DNA from: Alligator mississippiensis | Taxonomy: Eukaryota; Chordata; Crocodylia; Alligatoridae | NCBI RefSeq assembly: GCF_030867095.1 | Contig: NC_081835.1 | Location: 16,810,501 to 16,874,500 of the forward strand | Length of the DNA stretch: 64,000 nucleotides | Direction of reading: 5' to 3' | Shown here: piece after piece, positions 21,740 to 33,914 of the stretch | How positions within the stretch are numbered: position 1 is the first letter of the stretch | Layout: the number at the start of each line of letters is the position of its first letter | Position numbers and translations under genes: made by a program | Notes under the pieces: generated by a model | The model's input: the letters and a program-made list of their open reading frames with translations, nothing else | Told to the model about the DNA's origin: nothing | The model's database searches: none

Positions 21740-21965
21740 GCAATACTGTGTGTGGATGTGGGTGGGTGGGTATGGGGTTTGTGAGGGGCTGTGGGGTGTG
21801 TGGAGGGGAGGGTGGCTGGGATGTGTGTTGGTGCATGTGTGTGGTGGGCTGTGTGTGCATAGCAGTGAGCAGGGGTCCCCCCAGAGGCACGCGGGTGTGT
21901 GTGTGGGGGAGGATGTGGGTAGGTGTGGTGTTTGTAGGGTGTGTGACTGTGTGTGGGGGAGGGTA
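21740..21965 (+). repeat. GT-rich minisatellite-like tract
   Basis: Over 220 bases the plus strand is almost free of C and consists of irregular GTGTGTGG, GGGTGTGTG and GTGGGTGG motifs, for example GTGTGTGGTGGGCTGTGTGTG near 21838. Frames across it encode low-complexity Cys/Gly/Val or Pro/His/Thr and are not genes. Confidence 0.8.
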
Positions 21966-22038
21966 AGTTGCTTTAAGCTTAATGTTGAGCAACAGCAGCC
22001 TCAGGCAAGCTGCACTGCTCTTCCTAAACTAAAAGCAG

Positions 22039-22570
22039 TACAGCCACATCCACTCAGTGATTCAGGGGTAGGTTAATTAGTAGTGCTGAGTGACACTGCC
22101 AATTAGCCTGGGCCATGCTAATTAGCCTGACTGGCATGCTCTGAAGTGGCTACATTGCTTTTAGCTCATGAGGAATATGGTATATTTGAGAGTGCTGCTG
22201 CCAGACACAGTAGTGTCCAAACCTTGAGAAGAAAGGGGCAGGCAGGATCCCAGCAGATTCCGGAAACTGGCAAAAAGATCTGGGGTTTCCTAAATGACAC
22301 TGGTGATCTGGTATAAAGAAAAAGCAATGTGGCGAGCACAGTAGCAGTGTGCGCTGCCAGAAACCAGAGCCTAGCTGGCCAGAGTTACACTCCCCAGAAC
22401 TCCAGGTAAGGCCTCCCTGACCCCACCTGGATCACTTTTCCACAGGCCAGAGCATGCGTGCAAGGGTGTGTCCAAGGACAAATAGCAGGAGGACAAATAT
22501 GTGCTGCGGCTATTCATCCCGTGGGAAACACACACCCCTGCATGTGTGCACTCGTTGGGACATGCCCTTG
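22039..22570. mobile_element. GC-rich MITE-like repeat, copy 1
   Basis: The part from about 22320 to 22550 aligns with 36045-36345: GCAGTG(T/A)GC, CCAGAGCCTAGCTGGC / CCAAAGCCTGGCTGGC, CCCCAG..CCAGGTAAGGC, GACCCCA, ACAAATAGCAG and GGGAAACAC. The right end, read in reverse, is GGGCATGTCCCAACGAG, close to GGGACACATCCAGACGAG at the left end of the 35853 copy. The left boundary near AGCCACATCCACTCAG is uncertain. Confidence 0.55.
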
Positions 22571-23691
22571 GAGTGCAATGATCATATTGTACTATCTGCT
22601 TCCCATGTAAAGGTGCTTTTTAACCCCATGGCATAATTCTTCTTAGGAAGAAAGGTATGTTATTAATCTCAGATAACTAACAAGAAGTAATCTTAGTGAA
22701 GACGAGGCAGTTTTCAGTTTTTGCTTGACTTGGCAGTCAGGTTAGATTCTATGCTCTGCCATACTTCTTACTCAGTTTGTTAACATACGTAAATGCTACA
22801 AATCCTTTTGTCTTCAGTCAGATTTTATCTTGTGTCAGCTGTATTGAATAAGAACACATTTGTTTCATACTAAAGACAAGCCTTAGCTTAGGGACTAGCT
22901 AGGTTCTTATAAGCCCCTATTGCTGTAACACCCGAGCAAGCACCTTTCCTGTGAACAGGCATTGGTGATAATAAAGTATTCACAATTATTTAAGGGCCTT
23001 TTCGTGGTACAAAGCTGTGATGATTTCATTCTGTTGAAACTTAGAACTTGAAATTCATTTTTTGTCTGACACATTTTAAAGTGCTTCTTGATCTGCCATA
23101 AACATGTCTCAAAATCTGACATTAAAAATAATCAAAGGATTTTACCCACTCCCAGGTGATAAAATGTGAGTATTTGGTTTAGAATATTTATTTCTTTTCA
23201 CTAAAATGTTACTCTATCATAAAACCAAAAAGCCCTACCAAATTCTGTCAGATTTTCATCCAATCAGACTATTTTTATGAGTTCAGAATGATATGTGAGA
23301 AGTAACCTCTTATTCTGAGGTCTGTGAATTCCATGAAAGTGTTTTACACAGCTCCAAATCACTCCCACAAAAAGGACGTTGTTCCACTGATCCACAAGAG
23401 ATGGATTATTGAAGCTCGCAGGTCATCACAACATTTTGTAATGATGGTAATATGAAGATGTATATGTCAGAAGTTTAGAGGACTGCCAAATCTCTCATGA
23501 TTTCTCCATTCATGTCACAGTTTTCCTAAAGTTCCATGTGATTACATGAGAAATTCAGCTTTCATTTTAAAATGTAAAAGATGATTAATAGTAAAAAAGT
23601 ACAAGATAAGTCACCAGGATGCATATAAAGATATGCACTGCCTGCCACTCTGCTGCTGCTTTCCCCACTGAAGCGGTGCGGGAGATGAATT
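22571..23691. other. 1.1 kb of unique-looking DNA
   Basis: A+T-rich, no gene or repeat recognised. Confidence 0.4.
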
Positions 23692-23805
23692 TAAGATGAC
23701 CCTCCAATAACTAGATTCTGTACCTGAACAATTATAACATATTTACAATTTCCATGTATAGAATCTAATTATTTGGGGATCATCTTGGATTCAGATAAAT
23801 ATGGT
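23640..23805. mobile_element. Fold-back repeat with 34-bp arms
   Basis: The segment 23693-23726 (starting AAGATGACCCTCCAATAAC) pairs with 23753-23786 in reverse complement with about 28 of 34 matches, around a 26-base AT-rich loop. On the minus strand the outer sequence TACCATATTTATCTGAATCC leading into AAGATGATCC resembles the start of a dispersed vertebrate DNA repeat. Outer limits are approximate. Confidence 0.6.
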
Positions 23806-23930
23806 ATTTTTTAAATTTAATTTTAAAGTCAGTCTCCTGATTTTCTAGGCCTCATGATTTAGGAATGCTTGGGGTGGGCGATACCGAGTTTAAGTCATTT
23901 GTGAACATTCTAGCTGAAGACTCAGGAAGA

Positions 23931-24230
23931 GTCTTTACCTATGCTCCGGAGTGGGGGGCACTTTAATTGGAGTGGCTCCGAGAGCCACTCTAATTAAAGT
24001 GCCTGCAATGCCATGTGTATTCAGCATTCTGCACTTTAAAATGGTGGTGGGGGTGCTTGAACTAAATCGTGTTTGATGAGCTTTAGTTCAAGCACCCCAC
24101 CGCCATTTTGAAGCACGGGGACACTGAATAGAAGTGATGCAGAGGCTGCTGGAGGGCACTAATTAGTCTGCTCCAACCCATGCTGATTAGCAGGTGTTGA
24201 AGCAGACATCTGGTATGGGTATAGGTGTCC
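23931..24230. mobile_element. Double-hairpin MITE, copy 2
   Basis: This is an inverted homologue of 7208-7465. Hairpin B pairs 23957-23977 with 23983-24003 (one mismatch in 21, 5-base loop). Hairpin A pairs 24038-24066 with 24082-24109 (one mismatch and one gap, 15-base loop). Sequence outside the hairpins also matches the other copy, for example TACCTATGCTCCGGAGTGG against TACATATGCTCAGAGGTGG. Ends are more diverged than in copy 1. Confidence 0.7.
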
Positions 24231-25194
24231 AGGGCCAGATTGTATTCTATTTATTGGGCACCTAAGTGGGCTTAAGTGCCTAAATACAATCCTATTCCAT
24301 CCAGTTCAAACCCTTGAAAAAACATTAACACTTCTGCTTTTTCAGCACATTATTATCTTAAATGTAAGATCATATAATAATAATAATAATAATAAAACAG
24401 TAAAAAGAAGAGGATCAATGTACACTTTGCACTAATAGTGTTTCAGCAACTGAAGCAGGGTATAATAAGATCACACTTTAGGCATCTATGTCCACTTGGG
24501 CACTTAATAGGTTCTGGGAATAGGAAATTGGCTGGGTGTTTATTGTTCTGAGGATATCTTTTATTAAATCAATCTGGCCTGATCCTCAGATTTGTATCAT
24601 GTCTTTCTAGACATGAATAGATGGAAGGTGCCAGTGGGTGTGTTTAAGTGGCTCAGTGCTATGTGAGGCAGAGAGCCCTGAGCTTCTGAATGAGCTAGAT
24701 GGGATGTCAAAAGCACTGTAGCCACATTGGTATCATACTGTGTCTATCTACCATACCCTTCAGGATTTGAGTGTCTGTCACATTTTCCTGAGTGAGGGGT
24801 CAGGATTGTCACACCTGTAAAAAGATGCAGGAGGGAGTTAAGGAAAATGAAAACATTTAAATAAAAAGTAACAAAAGGAAAAAAATAAAAACCTGAAACC
24901 CAATAACTTCCTTAACAATAACTGTAGCAGAGGGAGGAATTTGACCTTGACTCTGACCCCTAAGAGGCCCATCTACATTAAACTGCAGCCTTTCCAGAAA
25001 CTCTTTTGGAAAAAAGAAAAGAAAAAACTTCAAAGTCCATTGTCTGAAAATCTTTCCAATATCAGAACACTTAAGTGCTTCTTGGTTATCAAGTCACCCA
25101 GCCTGGAGTGTTTTTACATACCTGAAAAGTCAGTGGGTGGTCTAAACATTTCACTGCACAATGTTTCAAAGTCCTGTTCTGCTCTTTATTACTG
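24231..25194. other. Unique-looking DNA with an (AAT)n microsatellite
   Basis: An (ATA)n run lies at about 24373-24395. Otherwise A+T-rich unique-looking sequence; the 91-codon frame at 24941-25216 runs into the hAT at 25203 and has no known motif. Confidence 0.45.
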
Positions 25195-25202
25195 CACAGG
25201 AA

Positions 25203-25354
25203 CAGAGCCGGATTAACCCTTTAGTGGTCCCTATGTAAACAAACTTGTGGGCCCCTACTTTTTTTCACTCAATAATTATAATATGTAAAATAAGCACAAC
25301 TGGGCCCCTTCTTCACTTAGGGACCTAGTTTGCCTGTGTGTTAATCCGGCCCTG
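25203..25354. mobile_element. hAT-type MITE with perfect 8-bp target duplication
   Basis: Ends CAGAGCCGGATTAACC and, reversed, CAGGGCCGGATTAACAC match at 15 of 16 positions. CACAGGAA is duplicated exactly at 25195-25202 and 25355-25362. 152 bp, with GGGCCCCT near both ends and an A+T-rich centre. Confidence 0.95.
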
Positions 25355-25362
25355 CACAGGAA

Positions 25363-25918
25363 TAGAAAATGCTCCTTACAGCCTTAGCCTTTGGCATACA
25401 AATTTATTTTGGTTCTGGTCTTCCTGCACATACACAAGATAACACAGAAAAAGCTAGATGTTGTTGGAAGTTTGCAGCAAGGGAACAGAGGAAAGGGATA
25501 GTGGCTGATACCTTATTACATCCACAGTATTTAGGAGGCGCTTCTTTTCAGGCAGAATAAAGGGTAAATGACATGATTAATCCATTCATACAGAGTGACC
25601 CAGGCAAGCCCCAGTTTTTTTTTGGCAGAACCAGGAATGAGAAGGTCAATGTGAAACAAGAAAAATTTCCCTGTCCCTTTAATTCCCTACTCACATTATC
25701 AGTGGAGGGGAGGGAAGAGCTCTTCTAGGTCTACTCTCTCTCTCTTGCACATACATTCACACTCATGCACACAAACACTTTCAAATAACAGATCATCAGA
25801 GTCCCACCTGCAGCATCCTTTACGAACTACCACATTCCCATTCACTTCTAAGGGGACTTCTGCTGAGTAAGGTCTGAGGGATTAGTTCCAGGATCCGGAT
25901 CCACCCACATGAGTGCAT

Positions 25919-25966
<48 letters not shown>

Positions 25967-26016
25967 GCTTCATTAGCACCCACTTGAAATAATTTCCAAT
26001 TTCCCTGTGCTCATAG
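25363..26016. other. Unique-looking DNA with (CA)n
   Basis: Contains a (CA)19 microsatellite at 25922-25959 and a CTCTCTCTCT tract near 25734. No gene recognised. Confidence 0.5.
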
Positions 26017-26240
26017 CAGCGGAGTAAGATGTTGATTGAGCAGCCAGGGCAGGGCAGGGAGCATCATTTTGCTTACCCCACTTGCCCTCCACCTCCCAAA
26101 TACACTGTTTAGGGCAGCGCTGCCTTGCCCAGCTCCTGTGGCCAGGCAGGGGAAGTGAGGAGTTTACCCTGCCATGGCAAAAACTCCAAGATGGCGCCTG
26201 GGGAAGGTGCCCCCCTCATCCTAACCTAGTTACACTACTG
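26017..26240. mobile_element. hAT-type MITE
   Basis: Left end CAGCGGAGTAAGATG and reversed right end CAGTAGTGTAACTAGG share CAG..G.GTAA.., the usual CAGTGGCGTAACTAGG hAT end of reptiles. Flanks GCTCATAG (26009-26016) and GCTTACAA (26241-26248) match 5 of 8, a decayed duplication. GGCAGGG repeats lie inside. Confidence 0.65.
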
Positions 26241-26279
26241 GCTTACAACTTGTTCTTTGAAGCAGGGGCTGTGAAGCCT

Positions 26280-26920
26280 ACAGCAGATGCAATCTTTTTT
26301 ACATGCATTGAGGTGCATTTAGCTTCTAAATCTCAGGATGTCATCTAGCTTCTTGCAAATCTCAGGATGTCACCCTCCCGCTGTACTCAGCCTTGGTGAG
26401 GCCTCAGCTGGAGGTCTGCATCCAGTTCTGGCTCCACAATTCAGGAAGGATGTGGAGAAGCTTGAGAGAGTCCAGATGAGAGCCACGCACATGATCGGAG
26501 GGCAAGAGAACAGGCCTTATGAAAAGAGGCTGACAGCTATGGGACTCTTCAGCTTGGAAAAACGCAGGCTCAGAGGTGACTTGGTGGAGGCCTGTAAGTA
26601 CATCAGGGGCGTGCATCAGGATCTGGGGGAAAGCCTGTTCACCAGAGTGCCCCAAGGGATGACAAGGTCAAACGGTCACAAACTCCTCCAAGACCGTTTC
26701 AGGCTGGACATAAGGAAGAACTTCTTTACTGTCCGAGTCCCCAAGGCCTGGAATAGACTGCCTCCAAAGGCAGTGAAAGCACCTACTCAGGACTCTTTTA
26801 AGAAATGTTTGGGCGCCTGTCTTGCTGGGATCCTTTGACCTTAGCCGACTTCCTCCCTTGGGGTAGGGGGCTGGACTCGATGATCTTCCAAGGTCCCTTC
26901 CAGCCCTAATGTCTATGAAA
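26280..26920 (+). mobile_element. CR1 LINE 3' fragment (reverse-transcriptase C-terminus and 3' tail)
   Basis: A frame from about 26368 to 26838 encodes the C-terminal, post-catalytic part of the CR1 ORF2 reverse transcriptase, with blocks such as LERVQMRATHMIGG, KRRLRGDLVEACKYI, SNGHKL and FFTVRVPKAWNRLPP. These are family landmarks downstream of the polymerase palm. The catalytic motifs are absent because of 5' truncation. The frame ends at a TGA, then comes the CR1 3' tail (GGGGGCTGGACTCGATGAT.., ending TCTATGAAA). A ~26-bp tandem duplication of the SKSQDVI-encoding segment (26321-26346 and 26347-26376) breaks the upstream frame. No LINE activity possible. Confidence 0.92.
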
Positions 26921-27302
26921 TCTCTCTTTTCATTCTCCCTATCCTTTTTTGGCCCATAAAGAGAGACTTGAGCTTGCCGGAGGTGTGCTGATTCTGATTA
27001 GTGCAGGGGCACATGGGACATAAATAAGATATGGGAAAAGCTGTACAGCCTCACCGTCCTTCTATAAATACACTCCTGTGAGTTAAGCTGTACTGGAAAG
27101 CCACCTCCCAAGACTGGCTTCCACTGCATCGATCTAAAGGAGCCTCTCAAGTTGTACAGAGCTGCAGGCTCAGATAACTCTAGGTGGATCCCAGCTTCTC
27201 TCTTCTCACTGTCCTCAGTGAGAATTTGGTCCTGTGAAGCAGCCACTAGACACGTTTCCCCAGCAAGTAGGTTCAGCAGAACAAAGGAACGAGAAGATGA
27301 TG
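26921..27302. other. Spacer between CR1 fragments
   Basis: Unique-looking; the minus frame at 26998-27315 has no known domain. Confidence 0.4.
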
Positions 27303-27495
27303 ATTTCATAGACATTTCATAGACATTAGGGCTGGAAGGGACCTTGGAAGATCATCGAGTCCAGCCCCCTGCCCAAAGGGCAGGAAGTCAGCTAGGGTCA
27401 TAGGATCCCAGCAAGATAAGCATCCAGTTTCATCTTGAAGGTGTTCAATGAAGGCGCTTGAACAACCTCCGGTGGCAGGATCTCAAAGCAACCAA
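27303..27495 (-). mobile_element. CR1 LINE 3' end fragment
   Basis: Antisense CR1 tail: starts with two TTTCATAGACAT units, then TTAGGGCTGGAAGGGACC and the GATCATCGAGTCCAGCCCC block. It continues into antisense coding sequence for the last ~35 residues (ILPPEVVQAPSLNTFK..LAGIL). The duplicated TCATAGACAT is the short terminal microsatellite typical of CR1 3' ends. Very short copy, 5' truncated. Confidence 0.9.
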
Positions 27496-27929
27496 GGAAA
27501 GAAAAAAATGCAGCAAGGAGGAGACAGAATGTCAGGCAGCAAGGGATAAGCAGGACAGAGCAGGGGTGGTGGTGACTGCCAAGACACAGCTTTGCTGACA
27601 GCAAGCTCAAAAGCCCACTTGATTTGTATATCTGGGGCAAGAGAGGAAAGAGGGAAATTTTTAACAGTGAGAATCAAGACAATTTCCTTCAGGTAACAGC
27701 TCCCTTTAAAAAATCTCAAAGATATTTTTGAAGAGGAATGGATGCAGAATCACTGAGGTTGAAACAATTAGAGGGGCCATCTACATCCCAAGCAGCAGGA
27801 CTGATTCCTCTTCCACAGGCCTCCTTGAGAGATGGGTGTCAAATCTACACTTGATTGCCAATCATGCAAATGAAGGCAACATTTTCCCCTTAGGTCAGAT
27901 TTGCACAGAATGAGAGGATTTTGCCTTCC
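27496..27929. other. Unique-looking DNA
   Basis: No gene or repeat recognised. Confidence 0.4.
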
Positions 27930-28175
27930 TTGGTCCTTTTCCTGGGATATATAATAACTATTCCCTTGTCATTGTAGTGGCAGGTCATTGGCAATGCCCT
28001 TGTCTCCCATGCTTTTACTTGTCATGTTATAGGATGATTTGGGTTATGTGCCTTCTAGTTGAATATGAGGGTTTGATGTGGCACTTTTGAGAATACTTTG
28101 AGTAAATGGTTGCCTGTAAATGCAGAGGACTGGATTTAATGGTCCAGGAAACCCCTTCTTATTCTATGTTCCTCA
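27930..28175 (+). repeat. Dispersed repeat, copy 2 (uninterrupted)
   Basis: Aligns with 11598-12100 but has no hAT at the equivalent of 11626-11856: GGATATATAATAACTATTCCC here corresponds to GGAATATATTAA|hAT|CCATTTCTTCCC there. Shares GTCATTGGCAATGCCC, TGTCATGTTATA, CTGTAAATGCAGAGGACTGG and CTATGTTCCT. Family unknown. Confidence 0.6.
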
Positions 28176-31008
28176 TTCCCCAAGTTTTCTTGGCAGCTTG
28201 TCCCATAGCCAATGAATTGTTCTAAAAGAAAGGTTTACCAAACATTTAGCCTAAATTACCTAGCTACAGCTTAATTAGAGCCTTCTGATCTTTCTTTACT
28301 AACCTGTATAAATTGATCCCACACTTCATTTATTTTTCTCAGTAACAATGGAAGGTTGCCTAGACTGTTTTCCAACATGCCCTATTGCAAAATGATGGCC
28401 TAAGTAGGTATTAAAAGAAAGACTTGCACACAATTGAAATAAAAGATTGATAGTAATGAATTGCAAAGGTTGGGCAATTAAACAGGAAATTATAAAGGGC
28501 CCAAATCCTCCTCTTGCTCCCTCCAGTGTAAATCAGGAATCAGTTCATTGATTGCAATCAATAGATTCATGGTGAAGGTCTGACAGCTGGTACATATGGA
28601 TGATATTCCCATCGGTGATACCAAGTAAGGCAGCCTTATGTCGTGAAGCATTAGTCATTCGACAGGATTTCGCTTAGTCTTCAATAGATGCAACTACTTT
28701 GGTATTGGATTAAGCTAAATCAGTGCAAGGTACTGTAAAACCAATTTAAGCACATCCACAAGAGGGGGCTGCGTCAATACCAATTGATTTAGAAATCATT
28801 TAATTGAATCTGTGCATAGGCTGGGCCTTGGCATAAGTGAAAACAAGGCCCGGTGGCTTGGACCAGATGGGCGGGAAGATTCTTTGTGGTCCCTCACGTA
28901 TAATTTCCTCTGAAATCATCTGTTGTCCATTTGTCCTCAAGTAAGAGTCACAGATGCTATCCCTCTGAACCTGCCAATTCTCCAATATCCCAGGGGATCC
29001 CACCAAGAATAAGGCCACTTCAAATGCAGGGCTGCGCTCCAGTGATGCCCTCTGAGGCTGTTCCCGGGTTCCTTGTCAGCATGACCGATAACACTGCAGA
29101 ACCGAGCTCCCCCAGTGACGTTTTGCCACTTTCAAGAGGGGCCCTGCAGCAGCGAGCCTCTATTTTGGGACAAAGTAGCTCAAGCTGTGCATTCCCTCCA
29201 AATGATTAAGCTTAATAACACACAGATGAGTCATTTGAACAACGTTTAAAACTCAACCATGGCCAAATTTAATGCATCAGTTGGACTGAGTAATCGGGAC
29301 AGCTCACAAATCTCAGAAGCAAGCGAGAGCAGAATCTGGAGCCTGCTCTTTGTGTTTCAGCAACTCCCACCCCACATATATTTGCAAACAGATACTGAGA
29401 AGTCTGAAAGAGAATACTTAACATCTTAAATCAACTGGAAGGCGTCTAAAGCAAGGGATTGAAACGTCTGCTTTCATTCCTAGAAAGAGGTGAGTCACTT
29501 GACAGGGCTACATACTTCTCAATATGATTTACTCTTCTGCCATTTGTTAAAGGCAAAATACAAACAAGCTTACTATGCCTTCCTCAAATTCAACCTCAGC
29601 AGCAACTGGAAAGTGGAAATGGACACAAGCAAGAGCTTGGATCCAAACAGCCTCCAAACTTGGATCTGCCTGAACTCTGTAGCATACCTCACTGTATGCA
29701 TGGCCTAAATGTAGGTCATAATATATAGCAAAGATGGAAAATGAAGGGCAAAAAAAGAATAGGGAGCTTAAAATGTTGCCTGATTCTTTCCTTCCAGGCA
29801 AATAACTGCTTCCAGAAGCTCAGCACAATGGTTCTGAAATAGACACTGCAACAATAAATGGAGAATACATCAGCTTGATTGAAACAATATTTGTAACGGG
29901 AGCAAATAACACCCTGTGAAATGGGGGACAGTTGAGGAATATATTTGCGGTTCAGGTCTCTCTCTCAAAGGAAGGGTGAAAGTCTGGATGAATGAAGTCC
30001 TATAAGCTTTGGAGTTGCTGAGGCCAAGTGTCACGTGTTGAGTAAAGCAGGATCACATTGCATTTTTCTTTCGGGGTGTGTAGTACTTTAATTGAACTGT
30101 GGTTGTAAACGAATAAATAACACTTTAAATTACAGTTGCATTGTTAATTGCTGTCTTCTTACTAACTAAACAGGTACTGGATGCAGCCAAAGACCTTAAC
30201 AGCTTCTTATAGGTCATGTTACAGAAGATGTTGGTTATAAATTATTAAAACTAATAGATCTAGTGTTTAAAGGTGACAAAACCAATTTCATCCATTTACC
30301 CATACATTTACTATGTCCATCTATCTAGATATGAAATTTCAAGAGTGCTAATTGTGTTGATGAGTAACCACCACTTGTGTAAAACCTAATAGGAAATGCA
30401 TGGAAATATATTTTAGTTCCCCCATGAAAATATCGCATCCTTGTGGCACCGGGTAATGGTGTCTTCATAGCATTTGTGCTTGTGGAATTTGAAACAAAGA
30501 CAAGCTTAGGGAAATTGCTATTCTCTTGGTAAATTAGATCCTTATTTTAACGCAGTCTGTACAGAGACAGATTGGTCTGGATTGTGAAATCCAGATTTCC
30601 AAATCCAGGTACTCAACAAGTTATTCAAAACTGGCTTTTTGTTTGGGTTCAATTAAATGTGAATTGCTAATGAGCATTATCAAATAAGAATCTCAGCTTT
30701 CCTAGAGCTTGGATGTATTTGGATATAGGCAACGCAATAGATTTGAACTGTGCAGTTTAATCTCTGCAAAGTTTGGCATATGGGGCAGTGTTTGGACCAG
30801 GGCCACCTCTCCAGGAGACTTCACAAAAGGAAGTATTCCCCTCATTGTGTGCTCCATCTCAGCCCCAGAACTGGCTATTCTTCTAAAATACCATAAAGCA
30901 AAGCAGTCATATAACAACTGCTGCAAGGCAATAGCTGAGAATTTCTTAGACAGAGCCAGGCATTCCCCACCTTCTTCATATAGGTGAAGGGTTGTGAAGA
31001 AAGCACAC
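28176..31008. other. 2.8 kb of unique-looking DNA
   Basis: No supported gene or confident repeat. A segment near 28497-28580 (GGCCCAAATCCTCC.., ending with a TTGATTGCAATCAA palindrome) may be an old repeat. Confidence 0.4.
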
Positions 31009-31185
31009 CAGGGCAGGCAGCACCATACCTAGACTCCTGGTGGTCCCAAGCAAACTTTTAGTATCGGCCCCCCCCTTCGCCAGAGATAATGATAATAACG
31101 ATCATTATTTTCACCATTTTTGGGCCCCCTTTCTGTCTGGGCCCTCGGTGGCCACCCAGTTCGCTCATGCCTGTGGCCGGCCCTG
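31009..31185. mobile_element. hAT-type MITE (CAGGGC ends)
   Basis: Left end CAGGGCAGGCAGCACCAT and reversed right end CAGGGCCGGCCACAGGCAT align with few gaps. The interior has GGTCCCAAGCAAACTTTT and GGGCCCCCTTTC blocks and an ATAATGATAATAACGATCATTAT stretch that is partly palindromic. The 8-bp flanks do not match convincingly. Confidence 0.6.
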
Positions 31186-33863
31186 GGGGCAGGACAGAAT
31201 GCACAGCACTCGGACTGTTCTTCAGCCAACATAAAGGTCTCTCCAAGATCGCTACATCCAGTTAATTATTGCAGTCTTCAGGCTGCTCTAAGTTAGGCTG
31301 GGGACGGTGTTTCAGCTCCCAGCTGTTCTCAAATTGGGGACCTAGAAAGGTACATTAGAACCAGCTTCCTTACTGACTGTCCACAATGGAAGTGGGTGAA
31401 ACTAAGCGCAACTGTTCTGTGTCTATTGTTTAAGCCTTCTTTGCTTCAAATAATTTTCTCATTATAATCTAATGACCTTATTTAGCCTCATCACATTGGT
31501 ATTGAAATCCTTTTCCTATGGAACTGCACACCCAAGCTGTATTGTTACAGGTCTCCATGGACCTGCATTGAAATAGTTTTTGCTACGTGAAGTGACATTG
31601 CTACTTGTCCCAACAGAATTGCACTGAAATCATTTTCCCATTATATCTTAAATTATAATGTCATTGTTCCCCAAAGATTGCAATGGATTAATTTTCTCTG
31701 CAATCTCACATTTTAATTCTGGACTTCCTAGGCCAGCATTGAAATAGTTTTCCCATATAACTTCATATTTAAACAGCATCATTCCAGGTCCCTACAGACT
31801 TTCATTAATATAGGTTTCACATTAGAACATTACAAGGGGGACATTTTCGTTGCTGCCTCTATAAATGCTGTAGGCAATTTATGCTTTTCTGTACATAAGA
31901 ATTCCCACTCCAGGAAACAACATCTCATGTATTTTGTGAAAAGTGCCAATCTAGTGATTTTAAGCGGACAAAATACTGATCCTTAGAAAATAGAATTTAT
32001 AACAAGTGGTGCCTGACCTTCGCTGAAACAGCATGGCTGCAACAGCTGCTCTAGAGAGAGTGCAGATGTGGCAGGCAGTATCTTCAAATGTTCCCATCTT
32101 TATCATTCTCTGACTCTCTCCCCTCCCTCTAATCTCTGGTTTTCCCCTCCATTGAAACATGTTCTCTTTTCAGCCTTCTCCACATTTTCTCTCTCAGTCA
32201 TACATACATACACACACATACCTTCCTTAATAGCTCCTTCTTTGCCACACAAAAGCTCTCCCTTCAGCTGCTGAAATGCTCTTGCAAAGGCCTCATATAG
32301 CCTTTAGTGACTGCTGGCTTCTTTACTTGTGCTGCCTCTTATTGTCCTCCAAAAGTAAGTCCAACTTAGCAGCCTTTGCCCCAGTCTAACCAACTCCAAG
32401 TAGTCAAAACTCTGGAGTCAGGCCTCAAAATCCCATGCCACTGGCTAAAAAGCACGGCTTTGCTTTTATTATTGGTATTGGATCCCTAATGTAATGTGAA
32501 TGCTTGGGTTTCTGGCGGTCAAAGAGCTAGAAGTTTGGGGTTTTTAATGAAAGCTGAGGTCTCACAAAATAACCTGGCTCCAGGAGCTGGGGCTTCACCC
32601 TGAACACCAAGTAACATGAGACTTGGTACAGCACAATGGTACCTGTCATGCTCCAACTGCCCTTTCTCCCCACCTCATCCCAGCTCCTCTAAAGGAACAA
32701 ACTACATGTCTCCGTTCCTTTCATACCCATGAAGCTCACGCAGGGTTGTACTAATCCTATTTTTGCCACCTCTCATTGAGATGCTGTAGAACTATCGGAT
32801 CTATTTATCCTTTCCACTGAACGCAGTACCACGCGGTCTAAAAAGAGGGAACAACGGGAGGGGGGTGTCAGTGGCAGGAGATCTAGATAATCTCTTGTAT
32901 GTGTGGGAAATCTGATAAAACCCAATGCTCCTCCCTATGATCTGTGCTCAGCAAATTCATGTCAAGGTAAATAAGACATCCATATGTCATGCAGAACATA
33001 TTTCATTATGTTTCACCATAGCCCTGGGGACAATGCTTTCTTCCTTAGTAAGTCATAAAGAAAAACAATCTTGCTGAAGCCCATAGCAGCTGCTGGCTGC
33101 TAGCCTATTTTCCACTACACCAAGTGCACCAGTCACAAAGCATAGGTGGAGACCCAGATCCAGTGTTTTGTTCCATCTGTTGAAGTGAGAGGAGTTGGAG
33201 ATGCAGCTTGGATCTGTATTCAAATGACAGTAAAGCCTCATCCTGGATTTTAGTTAGTGTTGTTATTGTTATTTGTATGGCAATGACATTGGGGTGGGTC
33301 ATCAACAGGATTTTCACCTGGAGCTCTCAGATCTATAGAAGAAACTTCAGCCACTATGGTAGTTATCCCCTTTAGCTGTTATCTATAATAGGTTGTGTTA
33401 TCTATTAGCAGACTGAGGAGGAGAAGGTAACGACACTTTGCCAATGTGTTACAATAGTGTCTTCTAAAGGCACCGGTCTGCATCTCATTGTACAAGGCAA
33501 TATACAGACATAATACAACACATGCCATGTCCCCCAAATGCTTATAATTTAATTTAAAAACAAGTGGCAATTCTGACAGGGAGGAGGAGGAGGGCAGGAA
33601 TGACCAGCATTAGCTGGAAAGCAAGAATCTGTGATTTGGGTCAGGGTCTTGAACCAGGTCTCCTACAACAGAGATGTTCGTCCCTACCTAGTGGACTTTA
33701 GAATTAGTCTTTGTCTCCATCTCCTGTGCTGGAGCTGACTTATTTTTTAAAAGTAATTAAATGTCCATTGTGCCAGAGCCATGGATACTGTAACCTAGGG
33801 TTTAGGGCATTGATTGTGGGGGTGGTAACCCAGTTTTAAGTCTCTGGTCCTAATCAGAAAAAG
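31186..33863. other. 2.7 kb of unique-looking DNA
   Basis: A short (CATA/CA) tract lies at about 32198-32222. No gene, RNA or clear element recognised. Confidence 0.4.
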
Positions 33864-33914
33864 ATGTGGGTTTCCCCTATCCCAACTGGGCCCCTAATCA
33901 CCAGTAATGTAGGT

